Of a DNA stretch of 64,000 bases, positions 26,160 through 35,737 are shown piece by piece (the stretch's first letter is position 1; every line of letters begins with the position of its first letter). The stretch comes from Chersky-822 sp035606435 (GTDB lineage Bacteria; Actinomycetota; Actinomycetes; Streptosporangiales; Streptosporangiaceae), in NCBI GenBank assembly GCA_035606435.1, contig DATNFM010000054.1, positions 10,070 through 74,069 of the forward strand, written 5' to 3'. The notes under the pieces were generated by a model that saw only the letters and a list, made by a program, of their open reading frames with translations, had not been told where the DNA came from and ran no database searches. A program made the translations under genes and the position numbers.

Positions 26160-27026
26160 CTAGCCGTGACGCGGCTGGTGCTTACCTGTGCTAGCCCGGC
26201 CCTGAACATCAACCTTTGTGATAGCCAGGAAGGCGACCAGGATCGCGATCAATACGGTGAACCCGAGTGCGACCCGGCCATCGCCCCAGCCGAGTCCGCC
26301 CAGGCTGACCGGCTTGCCCAGCCAGTCGGCGACCGAGGCGCCGAGCGGCCTGGTGACCACGTAGGCCAACCAGAACGCGCCGATGGCGTTCCACCGGAAG
26401 AAGCGGAAGCCGATCGCCGGGATCATGATCATCACGGCGAACAGCACGATCGAGAAGTCGTAGCCGAGCCCGACGGTGACCGCGGTCAGGTCGCCGAGCG
26501 CCGTTCCCATCGCGAACGTCGCCACCACTGCGGTCCAGTAGAAAAGCTCGCGGCGGAGCGTGTCGATCGTGTGGATCGACAGCGTCCGCTCGGTCCGCTG
26601 CCAGGTCACGAACACTGCGGCCAGCGCGATCGCGTACAAGGCGGACGAGACGACGTACGGAACTCCGAATCCGACGTGCAGCACGTCGGCGGCCATCGTG
26701 CCGAACACGCCGACCATGACCACCGCGAGCCAGTAGGTCCAGGCCACATAGCGGCGGACCGACAATTGGAGCGCCAGTGCGGCCACGAAGCCCGCGAAGC
26801 CGATGCCGACGGCCAGGACCGGATTCATTGCGTGCACGAGGTAGTCGGAGGTCGACTCCCCCATCGCGGTGGACAGCCCTTTGATGATCCAGAAGTACGC
26901 GGTAATTTCCGGCACCCGCAGCGCGCCGCGAGCGGTCCACGCCGAAGGGCGGTCGCGATCGACTGTCGGCTGAACTCCGGCCGGAATCGGGGTCACCTGC
27001 TGACCGCGCCGCGCGTATTGATCCAT
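26160..27026 (-). CDS. COG4705-like multi-pass membrane protein
   Basis: A 288-residue membrane protein with about eight helices. After a polar N-terminus (about 38 residues) it reads LRVPEITAYFWIIKGLSTAMGESTSDYL, then internal repeats around RELFYWTAVVATFAMGTALGDLTA and WLAYVVTRPLGASVADWLGKP. These match the COG4705 family of uncharacterised membrane-anchored proteins, which have paired GE(S/T)xxD motifs. The function is unknown. It lies 6 bases upstream of the pmt gene and is probably co-transcribed. Confidence 0.75.
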   Translation of the reverse strand: MDQYARRGQQVTPIPAGVQPTVDRDRPSAWTARGALRVPEITAYFWIIKGLSTAMGESTSDYLVHAMNPVLAVGIGFAGFVAALALQLSVRRYVAWTYWLAVVMVGVFGTMAADVLHVGFGVPYVVSSALYAIALAAVFVTWQRTERTLSIHTIDTLRRELFYWTAVVATFAMGTALGDLTAVTVGLGYDFSIVLFAVMIMIPAIGFRFFRWNAIGAFWLAYVVTRPLGASVADWLGKPVSLGGLGWGDGRVALGFTVLIAILVAFLAITKVDVQGRASTGKHQPRHG

Positions 27027-27329
27027 GGCTGACCTAGCCGTCCAATCCGGATCTACTCTTTCTCGGAGTTCCTGCGACCCCTGTGTCTATCAGAGCGCCG
27101 TGCTAGCGGCCCTCGTGGTTACCAGACGCTAAGCATTCCCAGATAGTTCCCTTCGCTGGAGTTCGGCAGCGAAGACCTGCGAATCCTGGTCGAGCGCAGG
27201 TCGGACGGGCAGTCTGGAGGAAGTGCCCGCTCTCAGTTCGCTGCCTCACGGCGAGTTCGCCGATCTCAGCTTGGCTGCCGGTATCGGCCAGATGGCCGAT
27301 ACCGACTGGGAAGGGAGGCGAGAGTATCC

Positions 27330-27398
27330 ATGGAGCCACATGGCGCGATTCACCTGATCTTGACCATCGTGTCGTTTCTTGCCCTGCGTGTCTGGTAA
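27330..27398 (+). CDS. possible 22-residue membrane peptide
   Basis: In an otherwise empty 458-base gap (27027-27484), an ATG at 27330 preceded by GGGAGG at about 12 bases opens a 22-codon frame. The peptide is MEPHGAIHLILTIVSFLALRV plus a C-terminal Trp: a polar head and one hydrophobic helix. A strong hairpin follows about 45 bases later. Length and lack of comparison make this tentative. Confidence 0.35.
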   Translation: MEPHGAIHLILTIVSFLALRVW

Positions 27399-27441
27399 CG
27401 CGGGAGTGCTGACGGGGGCATAGGCCCAATTCGGGGGTGGG

Positions 27442-27459
27442 CCCGCCCGCAAGGGCGGG
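27442..27459. terminator. strong hairpin, likely terminator
   Basis: CCCGCCC-GCAA-GGGCGGG, a perfect 7-bp G+C stem with a GCAA tetraloop, 25 bases past the 3' end of the leftward gene at 27485-28453. It also lies 44 bases past the small ORF at 27330. Confidence 0.65.
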
Positions 27460-27484
27460 TCACCTCCTTTCGCCAGACCTGCGG

Positions 27485-28453
27485 TCAGAACTGCCACTGC
27501 AGGCCGTAGCCCAAGTACAGGACCGGATTCTCGAACCGGACGTGAGCTTCGCCCGCACCATTGAGGCTTACCGGTTCACCGGGATGAGCGGGATCGAACA
27601 TCCGGACGGTCTCCCCCGATACGACCCTGATCCAGGCCGGCGGCCTGGTCAGGTCAAATCGAACCGTCAGGTCGAAGACATTGCACTGGTACTCGGGCGT
27701 GAAGATGTAATGCGATCTCATCGGCTCATCCGGTGGCACCCTCAAGATCAGCTCGTATTCGTGCATTTCTCCGGCGGCCAGCGGCTCGGGCAATTCGATG
27801 AAGTAAGCGTGCCGGTGGCCGACAGGATCGGCCCGTCGCACCAGCCGTCCCCCCACCAGCACGTCAGCGTGCAGATTCATCCTCGGCTGGTCGGTATCTC
27901 TCGGGACATCGAGCCAGGCCATTACCTCAGAAAGACCGGCCTTGGTCGACACGATGCGGCGCCGCTCGTGCGACTCCGGGGTCGGCGTGTCGAGGCGGAG
28001 CACGGTCCTGAATTCGTCCAGATACCAGCCGGCGGCCGTCGACACGACGCGACCGCGCCGACTTCGCAGCTCGGTACTGACCTCCTCGGCCAGCAGCGCC
28101 TCGGCGTCATCGATCCGCCGGAGCACGGTCCGCTCATTGCGGGCCACTCGCTCGGCCAGCCAGGTCACCCGGTCGCCGAAGTGCTCCATCTGCTTGGTCT
28201 CGTCAAGCAAGCCCAGGCTAGCCAGCACGGCTACGTTCAAGTCGCCGGGCAGCTTCGCCGCGCTGTTGCTCAGTTCACTGGCCAGGCTCCGGCGAAGTTC
28301 GCTGACGTCGCCTCGCGATTCGCCGGCCAGCTCGCGCAGGCTCAGGCCGATCCGTTGCTCCAAATCCCGGGCCCGAATGCCGCGGCCCTTCCTGAGCTGT
28401 CGTATCTCCGCCGCGATCTGCGAGGTGGGCGCGTCATCTTGGCTGAACGTCAT
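27485..28453 (-). CDS. conserved actinobacterial protein with N-terminal helix-turn-helix-like segment
   Basis: A 322-residue soluble protein. The first 50 residues (EIRQLRKGRGIRARDLEQRIGLSLRELAG) resemble an XRE-like helix-turn-helix without full conservation. A coiled-coil-like middle (residues 95-145) follows. The C-terminal half is beta-rich, with AYFIELPEPLAAGEMHEYEL and YQCNVFDLTVRFD motifs that I have seen only in uncharacterised actinobacterial proteins. No catalytic motif is evident. A regulator role is inferred from the N-terminus only. Confidence 0.6.
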   Translation of the reverse strand: MTFSQDDAPTSQIAAEIRQLRKGRGIRARDLEQRIGLSLRELAGESRGDVSELRRSLASELSNSAAKLPGDLNVAVLASLGLLDETKQMEHFGDRVTWLAERVARNERTVLRRIDDAEALLAEEVSTELRSRRGRVVSTAAGWYLDEFRTVLRLDTPTPESHERRRIVSTKAGLSEVMAWLDVPRDTDQPRMNLHADVLVGGRLVRRADPVGHRHAYFIELPEPLAAGEMHEYELILRVPPDEPMRSHYIFTPEYQCNVFDLTVRFDLTRPPAWIRVVSGETVRMFDPAHPGEPVSLNGAGEAHVRFENPVLYLGYGLQWQF

Positions 28454-28570
28454 CTATTTGGCAACTCCGGCTTGCCATGGCATCTTCTTGCCGCATTGTC
28501 TTCTTCTTAGCGTATCGCCCGTTCCAGCAGCGTGGTAACGACCGGACCCGGAACTCGGAAGAGAACGCGC

Positions 28571-29128
28571 TCAAATGCGGGTAGCCAGGTATCCCCACAG
28601 GCCGATCAAAGTGCCGGCATTCACGATCTGGCCCTCGTTTATCAGCTGGGTAACAGACCGCAGCGGAACCCATTCGATCCGGTCGGCCTCAGTCAGGTCG
28701 ACCGGATCGGCCACCTTCTCTGGCTCGTAGCCGATGAAGATCGAGTTCTCGCTGTCGACCATGCCGACCGTCGGCTGGAAGGTCACCAGGGGTTCGACCC
28801 GTCCGGCCCGGTAGCCGGTCTCTTCCTCAAGCTCCCGGATCGCCGTTTCTGCTGGCTGCTCGTTCTCATCGATCAGCCCACTTGGCAGTTCCCAGCCCCA
28901 CCGATCGACGACGAACCTGTGCCGCCACAGCATCAGCACCCGATCCTGGTCGTCGACCAAGAGCATCACCGCTGCCCGACGCAGTCGCACGACGTGGTGC
29001 CAGAACCGGTCGCGCCCGGGGATCTCGACATCGACCTGGCCCAGCCACACCCAGGGGGGATCGTCGTAGATGGTTCGTTCGCCGAATATCCGCCACCGGC
29101 TGAGCCCGTCTTCAGAAGTGTTCGCCAC
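28571..29128 (-). CDS. NUDIX hydrolase
   Basis: A 185-residue NUDIX protein. The box GLIDENEQPAETAIREL followed by EEETGY fits GX5EX7REUXEEXGU exactly, so the metal-binding catalytic helix is intact. The family hydrolyses nucleoside diphosphate derivatives. This branch resembles ADP-ribose pyrophosphatases. The ATG at 29128 is 34 bases from the divergent methyltransferase start. The specific substrate is not predictable. Confidence 0.9.
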   Translation of the reverse strand: MANTSEDGLSRWRIFGERTIYDDPPWVWLGQVDVEIPGRDRFWHHVVRLRRAAVMLLVDDQDRVLMLWRHRFVVDRWGWELPSGLIDENEQPAETAIRELEEETGYRAGRVEPLVTFQPTVGMVDSENSIFIGYEPEKVADPVDLTEADRIEWVPLRSVTQLINEGQIVNAGTLIGLWGYLATRI

Positions 29129-29162
29129 GGCCCGATGCTAGAACCTGGGGCACGATGGAGGG

Positions 29163-29783
29163 GTGGAGCTTGATCCTAAGGACATCGTCAGGCGCGGCTA
29201 TGACGCCGTCTCCGTCAGCTACGACCGGGAGTACGGCGGCGCCACGAAATATCAGGCCTGGCTCAGCGAGCTGCGCGAGGCCATCCCGGCGGGCGGCACG
29301 GTGCTGGACCTCGGCTGCGGCAGCGGGCTGCCGGTCGCGCTGAACCTCACCGACGCCGGATTCGCCGTCACCGGCGTCGATATCAGCGACGTGCAGATCA
29401 GCCGGGCCAGGGAGCTGGTGCCGCAAGCCGAGTTCATCCGGGCCGATGTCACGACCGCCCGTTTCGAGCCGGAGTCGTTCGATGCGGTAGTGACGTTCTA
29501 TGCGCTGATCCACATACCGGTCGACGAGCACCTCCCGCTGCTGGCCAAGGTCGCGGCCTGGCTCCGGCCAGGCGGCCTGTTCGTGGCCACGACCGGTCAT
29601 ACGGCCTGGACCGGCGTTGAAGAGAACTGGCTCGGCCAGGGCTCGGCTATGTGGTGGAGTCACGCTGACGCGGCCACGTACCGGTCCTGGATCACCGACT
29701 GCGGACTCCGCATCGAGCGGGAGGAGTTCGTGCCAGAAGGCGATGTCGGGCACGCGTTCTTCTGGGCCCGGCGCGCGGCTTAG
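29163..29783 (+). CDS. class I SAM-dependent methyltransferase
   Basis: A 206-residue methyltransferase with motif I VLDLGCGSGLPVALNL, acidic GVDIS, and post-motif FYALIHIPVDEH. The start is GTG 29163, giving ELDPKDIVRRGYDAVSVSYDREYGG, a usual family N-terminus. It resembles small-molecule O-/N-methyltransferases of the UbiE-like group. The substrate is unknown. It overlaps the convergent small gene by 4 bases at the stop. Confidence 0.85.
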   Translation: MELDPKDIVRRGYDAVSVSYDREYGGATKYQAWLSELREAIPAGGTVLDLGCGSGLPVALNLTDAGFAVTGVDISDVQISRARELVPQAEFIRADVTTARFEPESFDAVVTFYALIHIPVDEHLPLLAKVAAWLRPGGLFVATTGHTAWTGVEENWLGQGSAMWWSHADAATYRSWITDCGLRIEREEFVPEGDVGHAFFWARRAA

Positions 29784-30076
29784 ATTGCCTCGTTGACCTG
29801 ATCCGTCATGGCGGCCAGGTCGCCTAGATCGCCGTAACGGACCCACATATCCCGGTGCACCTGGTACCAGTCCGTGCTCCTCGGCGTGGTTTCCGCCAGG
29901 CGCCGCAGCGCGGCCGCGGCCCGGTCGGCGTCCTCGGCCAGCTGCCCGCACAGGTTCGCCGCCTCGGGCTCGCGCAGCGCCCGGAGCCCGGTGGCCGTCA
30001 TCGCGGCCCGCTCGGCGACCTGCGCGACCAAGGCCACCGCTTGCTCGAACGACAGCCGTCCCGGATAAGAGTTCAT
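29780..30076 (-). CDS. hypothetical protein, 98 aa, all-helical
   Basis: From ATG 30076, a 98-residue Ala-rich protein with predicted helices (FEQAVALVAQVAERAAMTATGLRAL and LAEDADRAAAALRRLAET) and a C-terminal WVRYGDLGDLAAMTDQVNEAI. The frame continues far upstream but only as antisense of the protease gene, so this short start is preferred. No family recognised. Confidence 0.5.
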   Translation of the reverse strand: MNSYPGRLSFEQAVALVAQVAERAAMTATGLRALREPEAANLCGQLAEDADRAAAALRRLAETTPRSTDWYQVHRDMWVRYGDLGDLAAMTDQVNEAI

Positions 30077-30196
30077 CGTCACCACGTCCCCGCCGCAATG
30101 CCAGCACGGTTCCGAATTGAGCTTACTTACTGGCGCGAGACAGTTAAGCGGCCTGATATACATCAATTGGCTAGCCGCCGCGAATCCGGAGGACCT

Positions 30197-32551
30197 GTGC
30201 GGAGAAAATCGCTTAACGGGACGGTGGCCTTGGCCGCCGTCGCAGCAGTCGTCGCAGCGCTCGGTACGTCGCTGCCCGCCTCGGCCACCTCGGCCGCGCC
30301 CATGGCACCGGTGCGTACCACGGCCGCACACCCTATGCCGGCCATGGTCAGGGGAACCACCGTGCACCGGGCCGCCCTGCCGGCCGGCGAGCAATACGTG
30401 TGCCCGGCCGCGATCAAGCGCGGACAAATGGAGTGCAATTCGATCCGCTCCACCCGACCGGTCACCCCCGGTAAGGCGTCCGCCGCGAACGGCAACTACG
30501 GACCGGCTCAGCTGCGCAGCGCCTATGCGATCGCCTCGGCGGCCGCCAAGAAGGGCAAGGGCGTACTGGTCGCGATCGTGGACGCGTTCCGCGATCCGAA
30601 CCTGGCCTCGGACCTCGCTAAGTACCGTTCGCACTTCCATCTCAGCGCGTGCACCACGAAGAACGGCTGCCTGAAGATCGTCAACGGAGCGGGCAAGACG
30701 AGCCCGCTGCCAAGGGCAGACAAGGGCTGGGCGATCGAAGAGTCGCTGGACGTGGACATGGTGTCGGCGGTCTGCCCGAACTGCCACATCCTGCTGGTCG
30801 AGGCGAAGACCAACGGGACCGCCGACCTCGGGGCGGCCGAAAAGACGGCGGTCGCCAAGGGCGCGCGGTTCGTGTCCAACAGCTGGTCGGGCCCTGAGTT
30901 CTTCGGCGACGACATCTCCAATCCAGACTTCAACCATCCGGGCGACGTCATCAACTTCGCGGCCGGGGACGCCGCGACCGGCCCGGCCTACCCGACCGAT
31001 CTCCAGTACGTCACGGCGGTGGGCGGAACGTCGCTGAAGCACGCCAAGAACAAGCGCGGCTGGACCGAGAGCGCGTGGGGCGTCAACACCGCGTTCGCGG
31101 AAGGCACGGCCGGCGGCTGCTCGGTCCAGGAGCCCAAGCCGTCCTGGCAGCGAGCCGACGCGAGCGCGTCCGCCGGCTGCCTGAACCGCACCGAGAACGA
31201 CGTGTCCGCGGTCGCCGACCCGAACACCGGCGTGCTGATCTGGGACAGCTACAAGACCACCCCGTCCGGCCTGCAGGAGATCGGCGGCACCAGCGCCGCG
31301 ACCCCGATCGTGACGGCGATCGCCGCGCTGGCCGGCACGCCGGCCAAGGGCTCGTACCCGGCCGAGTACCCGTACCGGCACACCAGTCACCTGTTCGACG
31401 TCACCACCGGGGTGAGCGGCAAGTGCGAGTCGTTCCGGCAGTACATCTGCCACGCTAAGCGCGGCTTCGACGGGCCGACCGGCCTGGGCACGCCGAACGG
31501 GACCGCCGCGTTCGCCAACACCGCTCACCTGGTCACCCTGGTCGATCCGGGTACCCAGGACGCCGCCACCGGCAGCGCGTTCTCGCTGGGGATCACCGGC
31601 CTCGATACCGCCCACGGCACGCTGAAGTGGAGCGCGACCGGCTTGCCGGCCGGACTGAAGATCAGCGCGAAGGGCAAGATCACCGGCACGCTTCCTGCGA
31701 GCCCGGGCACCTCCCACGTCACGGTGACGGCCAAGGACGGCACGGTGACCGGCACCACCCACTTCGACATCGTGACCGTCTCATCGCTGACGTCGGCCAG
31801 TCCGCCGTCAGGACCGGTAGTGATCACCTCGGCCGACCTCTGCCTGGACGGCGGCACGAACGTTAGCGGTCAGTCGGTAAAGGTGCAGAACTGCAGCGGA
31901 CAGAACTTCACCATCACCTCGGGCCCGGCTCCGAACGATGTCCAGACGATCTCTGTTGGCAATCAGTGCCTTACCGTCGCGGCCACCGGGTCGCAGCACA
32001 ACGTCACGCTGTCGAACTGCAACAGCGCCCTTCCCCTTTCCCAGCAATGGCAGTACCTGGGATTCGGCTTCATCTTCAGCCCGCTCACCGGCGGCTGCCT
32101 CGCCCCGTCGAGCGCGACCGCTGGCGCCCAGGTTCAGGCCAAGACCTGCAACTTCAGCAATGCCAACCAGGAATGGTCGCTGCCGGCCGGGCCGATCACC
32201 GTCGGCGGCAGCTCGCTGTGCCTGAACAACCCGAGCGGGACGACGATCGATGTCGCCGCCTGCAGCAGTTCGGGCTCAGAGAAGTTCTCGTTCCTTACCG
32301 ACGGCGTGATTGCCAGCAACAGCGGGATGTGCCTGGCCACCGATGGCGGTGACCTGGCCCAGACCGCGATCACCCTGCAGAGCTGCAATGACCAGGACAT
32401 CTTCCAGATCTGGGTGCCCGGCTCGTTCGGGGAGATCACGGCGTTTAACTTCAGCCTGTGCATGGCCGTCAAGAACAATGGCGGTGCCGGCACGGCTGTC
32501 GTGCAGAACGATTGCTACGGCGATCCGGGCGAGAACTGGGGCATCAACTAG
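30197..32551 (+). CDS. secreted S53 (sedolisin-like) protease with Ig-like and ricin-type lectin domains
   Basis: A 784-residue secreted protein. GTG 30197 follows GGAGGA by 4 bases and gives VRRKSLNGTVALAAVAAVVAA, a signal peptide. The protease domain starts at YGPAQLRSAYAIASAAAKKGKG. WAIEESLDVDMVSAVCPNC carries the Glu and Asp, a later Asp lies in the GDAATG region, and GGTSAATPIV carries the nucleophile Ser: the sedolisin set. A putative Ig-like domain follows (about residues 440-525). A C-terminal ricin-B-like beta-trefoil has QxW motifs (QQWQYLG, NQEWSL). The likely role is degradation of glycan-associated extracellular protein. Confidence 0.88.
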   Translation: MRRKSLNGTVALAAVAAVVAALGTSLPASATSAAPMAPVRTTAAHPMPAMVRGTTVHRAALPAGEQYVCPAAIKRGQMECNSIRSTRPVTPGKASAANGNYGPAQLRSAYAIASAAAKKGKGVLVAIVDAFRDPNLASDLAKYRSHFHLSACTTKNGCLKIVNGAGKTSPLPRADKGWAIEESLDVDMVSAVCPNCHILLVEAKTNGTADLGAAEKTAVAKGARFVSNSWSGPEFFGDDISNPDFNHPGDVINFAAGDAATGPAYPTDLQYVTAVGGTSLKHAKNKRGWTESAWGVNTAFAEGTAGGCSVQEPKPSWQRADASASAGCLNRTENDVSAVADPNTGVLIWDSYKTTPSGLQEIGGTSAATPIVTAIAALAGTPAKGSYPAEYPYRHTSHLFDVTTGVSGKCESFRQYICHAKRGFDGPTGLGTPNGTAAFANTAHLVTLVDPGTQDAATGSAFSLGITGLDTAHGTLKWSATGLPAGLKISAKGKITGTLPASPGTSHVTVTAKDGTVTGTTHFDIVTVSSLTSASPPSGPVVITSADLCLDGGTNVSGQSVKVQNCSGQNFTITSGPAPNDVQTISVGNQCLTVAATGSQHNVTLSNCNSALPLSQQWQYLGFGFIFSPLTGGCLAPSSATAGAQVQAKTCNFSNANQEWSLPAGPITVGGSSLCLNNPSGTTIDVAACSSSGSEKFSFLTDGVIASNSGMCLATDGGDLAQTAITLQSCNDQDIFQIWVPGSFGEITAFNFSLCMAVKNNGGAGTAVVQNDCYGDPGENWGIN

Positions 32552-33004
32552 GCGGCCGAAGGGTGCTCCGGGCGCACGCCCGGAGCACCATGACCAGGCG
32601 AGCGGGGCCTAAGCGGCGGTGCGGTGGCGGAATGCCCACGGCGATGACCAGGGCGGTGGCGATCAGGTTGCGGGCCAGGCTCGCCACGATGTGTCCGACC
32701 AGCACGGACGAACTGGCGATCGGCATCGACCTGAACCGGTCCACGATCCCGTTGGACATGTCGGTGGCGACAGCCACGGCTGTGGTGCCCGCGCCGAATC
32801 CGGCGCAGAGCACGATGAGGCCGGGAACCACGTAGTCGACGTACTTGACGCCAGTGTTCAGTGCGCCGCCGAAGACGTAGACGAACAGCAGCATCAGCAC
32901 CACGGGCAGCATCAGTGCGGTGAAGAACGCTTCCGGGTCGCGCAGCGACCGGCGGACGCAGCGGCTGACCATGACATTGGCGTCGGAGACGGTGTAGGCG
33001 AGGC

Positions 33005-33008
<4 letters not shown>
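32544..33008 (-). pseudogene. truncated ABC-2 permease (DrrB-like)
   Basis: The first 125 residues are a normal DrrB-type permease start: LRDPEAFFTALMLPVVLMLLFVYVFGG, DYVVPGLIVLCAGFGAGTTAVAVATDM and VDRFRSMPIASSSVLVGHIVASL. After the third membrane helix (ATALVIAVGI) the frame turns into Arg/Pro-rich text and stops at residue 154. The remaining half of a usual 250-280-residue permease is missing. The tail is encoded by the protease terminator and the protease 3' end, so a deletion or rearrangement joined the two. It overlaps the DrrA-like ATPase gene by 4 bases. Confidence 0.75.
32562..32589. terminator. terminator hairpin of the protease gene
   Basis: GGTGCTCCGGGC-GCAC-GCCCGGAGCACC, a perfect 12-bp stem starting 11 bases after the protease stop. 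It lies inside the 3' end of the truncated permease frame on the other strand. Confidence 0.85.
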
Positions 33009-33929
<921 letters not shown>

Positions 33930-33946
<17 letters not shown>

Positions 33947-33977
33947 ACACTTAACTGTATGCGTCGTACACAGTTAA
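33930..33977. promoter_or_regulatory. TetR-type operator between divergent genes
   Basis: Outer inverted repeat TTAACTGTGTA (33930-33940) and TACACAGTTAA (33967-33977). Inside it is a perfect short palindrome GTGTAT-GGC-ATACAC (33936-33950), and a diverged partner GTATGCGTCGTAC follows. This is the expected target of the TetR protein encoded at 34017, and it covers the ATPase start codon. Confidence 0.7.
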
Positions 33978-34016
33978 CGTCAAGCTTGTTGGTCCAGCAC
34001 AGGAAGGAGCACGCCG

Positions 34017-34787
34017 ATGACGGAGCCGGGACGGCCGCCGCTGCCGCCGGGCCTTGACCTGCTGTGGGGACGGCGCGAGGCCGGCAGCCGGGGACCGAGG
34101 CGCGGACTGTCGGTGAGCGACGTTGTCGCGGCCGCGATCCGGGTAGCCGACGCCGAGGGACTTGAGGCGGTGTCGATGGCGCGGGTGGCTAAGGAGCTTG
34201 GCTTCACCACCATGTCGCTGTATCGCTATGTGAGCAGCAAGGAAGAGCTGCTGCAGCTGATGTGGAACGACAGCGCGCAAGGGTCGAGCGAACTGGTGCT
34301 GGACGGCGGCACCTGGCGAGAGCGGCTGAAATCGTGGGCGATCACCCAGCGTCGCGTCATCGACCTGCATCCTTGGATCACCCAGATGCCGATGGCCACG
34401 CCGCCGCTGGCTCCGAATTCGCTGACCTTCGTGGAGAAGGGACTGGAGGCACTCGACGGCTCCGGGCTCGGCGAGGCGGACAAGCTGCGGGTGATCGGGC
34501 TTCTCAGCTCGTACACACTGGGCGAGGCCCGGCTGGCCAACGACGCGGCCCGGGCCGCGGCCGAGGTCATCGCGGCCGGTGGCAACGTCGCGGACATGTG
34601 GACTTTCGAGGGGCTGCTGCGAGAACTGGTCGACGCGGACAGGTATCCGCTCCTGCACCGGCTGGCTTGGAACGCCGAGGTCGGGGACGCGCGGTCGGGA
34701 TACGACGAGAGCGCCGAGTTCCTGTTCGGCGTCGATCTCATCTTGGATGGAGTACAGGCGTTGATTAAGGAGACTAATGGTGAGTGA
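34017..34787 (+). CDS. TetR-family regulator (TetR_C type)
   Basis: A 256-residue TetR protein with DNA-binding helices SVSDVVAAAIRVADAEGLEAVSMARVAKELGFTTMSLYRYVSSKEEL. The C-terminal domain is of the TetR_C class common in regulators of DrrAB-type pumps (WITQMPMATPPLAPNSLTFVEKGLEAL). The ATG is preceded by AGGAAGGAG. It is divergent from the DrrA-like ATPase, and palindromes at 33930-33977 are the likely operator. The 3' end overlaps the NYN gene by 11 bases. Confidence 0.9.
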   Translation: MTEPGRPPLPPGLDLLWGRREAGSRGPRRGLSVSDVVAAAIRVADAEGLEAVSMARVAKELGFTTMSLYRYVSSKEELLQLMWNDSAQGSSELVLDGGTWRERLKSWAITQRRVIDLHPWITQMPMATPPLAPNSLTFVEKGLEALDGSGLGEADKLRVIGLLSSYTLGEARLANDAARAAAEVIAAGGNVADMWTFEGLLRELVDADRYPLLHRLAWNAEVGDARSGYDESAEFLFGVDLILDGVQALIKETNGE

Positions 34788-35610
34788 GAACGCGGCCAGG
34801 CTTGCGGTGCTGATCGACGCCGACAACGCCCAGCCGACCATCGTCGACGAACTGCTGGCCGAGGTTGCCCGGTATGGCACCGCGCACGTCAAGCGCGCCT
34901 ACGGCGACTGGACCGGGACGAGCCTGAAGGGCTGGAAAGACCGGCTGCTGGCGCAGTCGATCCAGCCGGTGCAACAGTTCGCCTACACGACCGGCAAGAA
35001 CGCCACGGACTCGGCGATGGTCATCGACGCCATGGATCTGCTGTACTCGGGTCGGTTCGACGGCTTCTGCATCGTCTCCAGCGACAGTGATTTCACCCGG
35101 CTGGCCGCGCGGCTGCGCGAGTCTGGCCTGACCGTCTACGGGTTCGGCGAACGCAAGACGCCCAAGGCCTTCGTCGCGGCCTGCGACAAGTTCATCTACA
35201 TCGAGAACCTGCGCAAGCCGACCGCGGACACGGCGGCCGGAGCGCCCGGGGCGGCACCGGCGGCCGTACCGCGCCCGTCGGCCGCGCAGCTCAGGCGGGA
35301 CAGCCCGCTGATGAACCAGCTCCGCGATGCGGTGGAGGCGGCCTCGGACGACGACGGCTGGGCCGCACTCGGATACGTCGGCACGCTCATCACCAAGCAG
35401 CAACCGGACTTCGACTCCCGCAGTTACGGGTACGGCAAGCTGAGCGACCTGATGACGGCCACCACCGTGTTCGAGCTGGAGCGTCGTAGTACCGCTGACG
35501 GGCGACCGGGCGTGATCTACGTCCGGGAGAAGCGGCGGCGCCCGGCGGCATCGAAGGACACACCCACGTCGGGGAACGCAACAGTAAAGAAGGTTTCTCG
35601 TAGTACATAA
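34777..35610 (+). CDS. NYN-domain ribonuclease-like protein with OST-HTH/LOTUS domain
   Basis: A 277-residue protein. The N-terminal 145 residues are a PIN-like NYN domain: LAVLIDADNAQP, TDSAMVIDAMDLLYSG and SSDSDFTRLAARLRESG hold the metal-binding Asp residues. An Ala/Pro linker follows. Residues about 180-260 resemble an OST-HTH/LOTUS RNA-binding domain (DDDGWAALGYVGTLITKQQPDFDSRSYGYGKLSDLM). This LabA/DUF88-type architecture is thought to process RNA. It overlaps the TetR gene, so the two are co-translated. Confidence 0.88.
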   Translation: MVSENAARLAVLIDADNAQPTIVDELLAEVARYGTAHVKRAYGDWTGTSLKGWKDRLLAQSIQPVQQFAYTTGKNATDSAMVIDAMDLLYSGRFDGFCIVSSDSDFTRLAARLRESGLTVYGFGERKTPKAFVAACDKFIYIENLRKPTADTAAGAPGAAPAAVPRPSAAQLRRDSPLMNQLRDAVEAASDDDGWAALGYVGTLITKQQPDFDSRSYGYGKLSDLMTATTVFELERRSTADGRPGVIYVREKRRRPAASKDTPTSGNATVKKVSRST

Positions 35611-35737
35611 GCTAGATACGGATCCAAATGGTCCTTGCGTACCGTTTTGGTCGTGTTGTAATTATTTGATACGCCGCCTCGGTAGCGCCTGCTAAAGCGG
35701 TGAACATGGGTCCATCCGCCAGTCCCATGGAGCTGAC

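Noticed and set aside
29780..31762. 660-codon minus-strand frame
   Set aside because: Most of it is antisense of the secreted protease gene. Only the last 98 codons after ATG 30076 have protein-like composition, and only those are kept.
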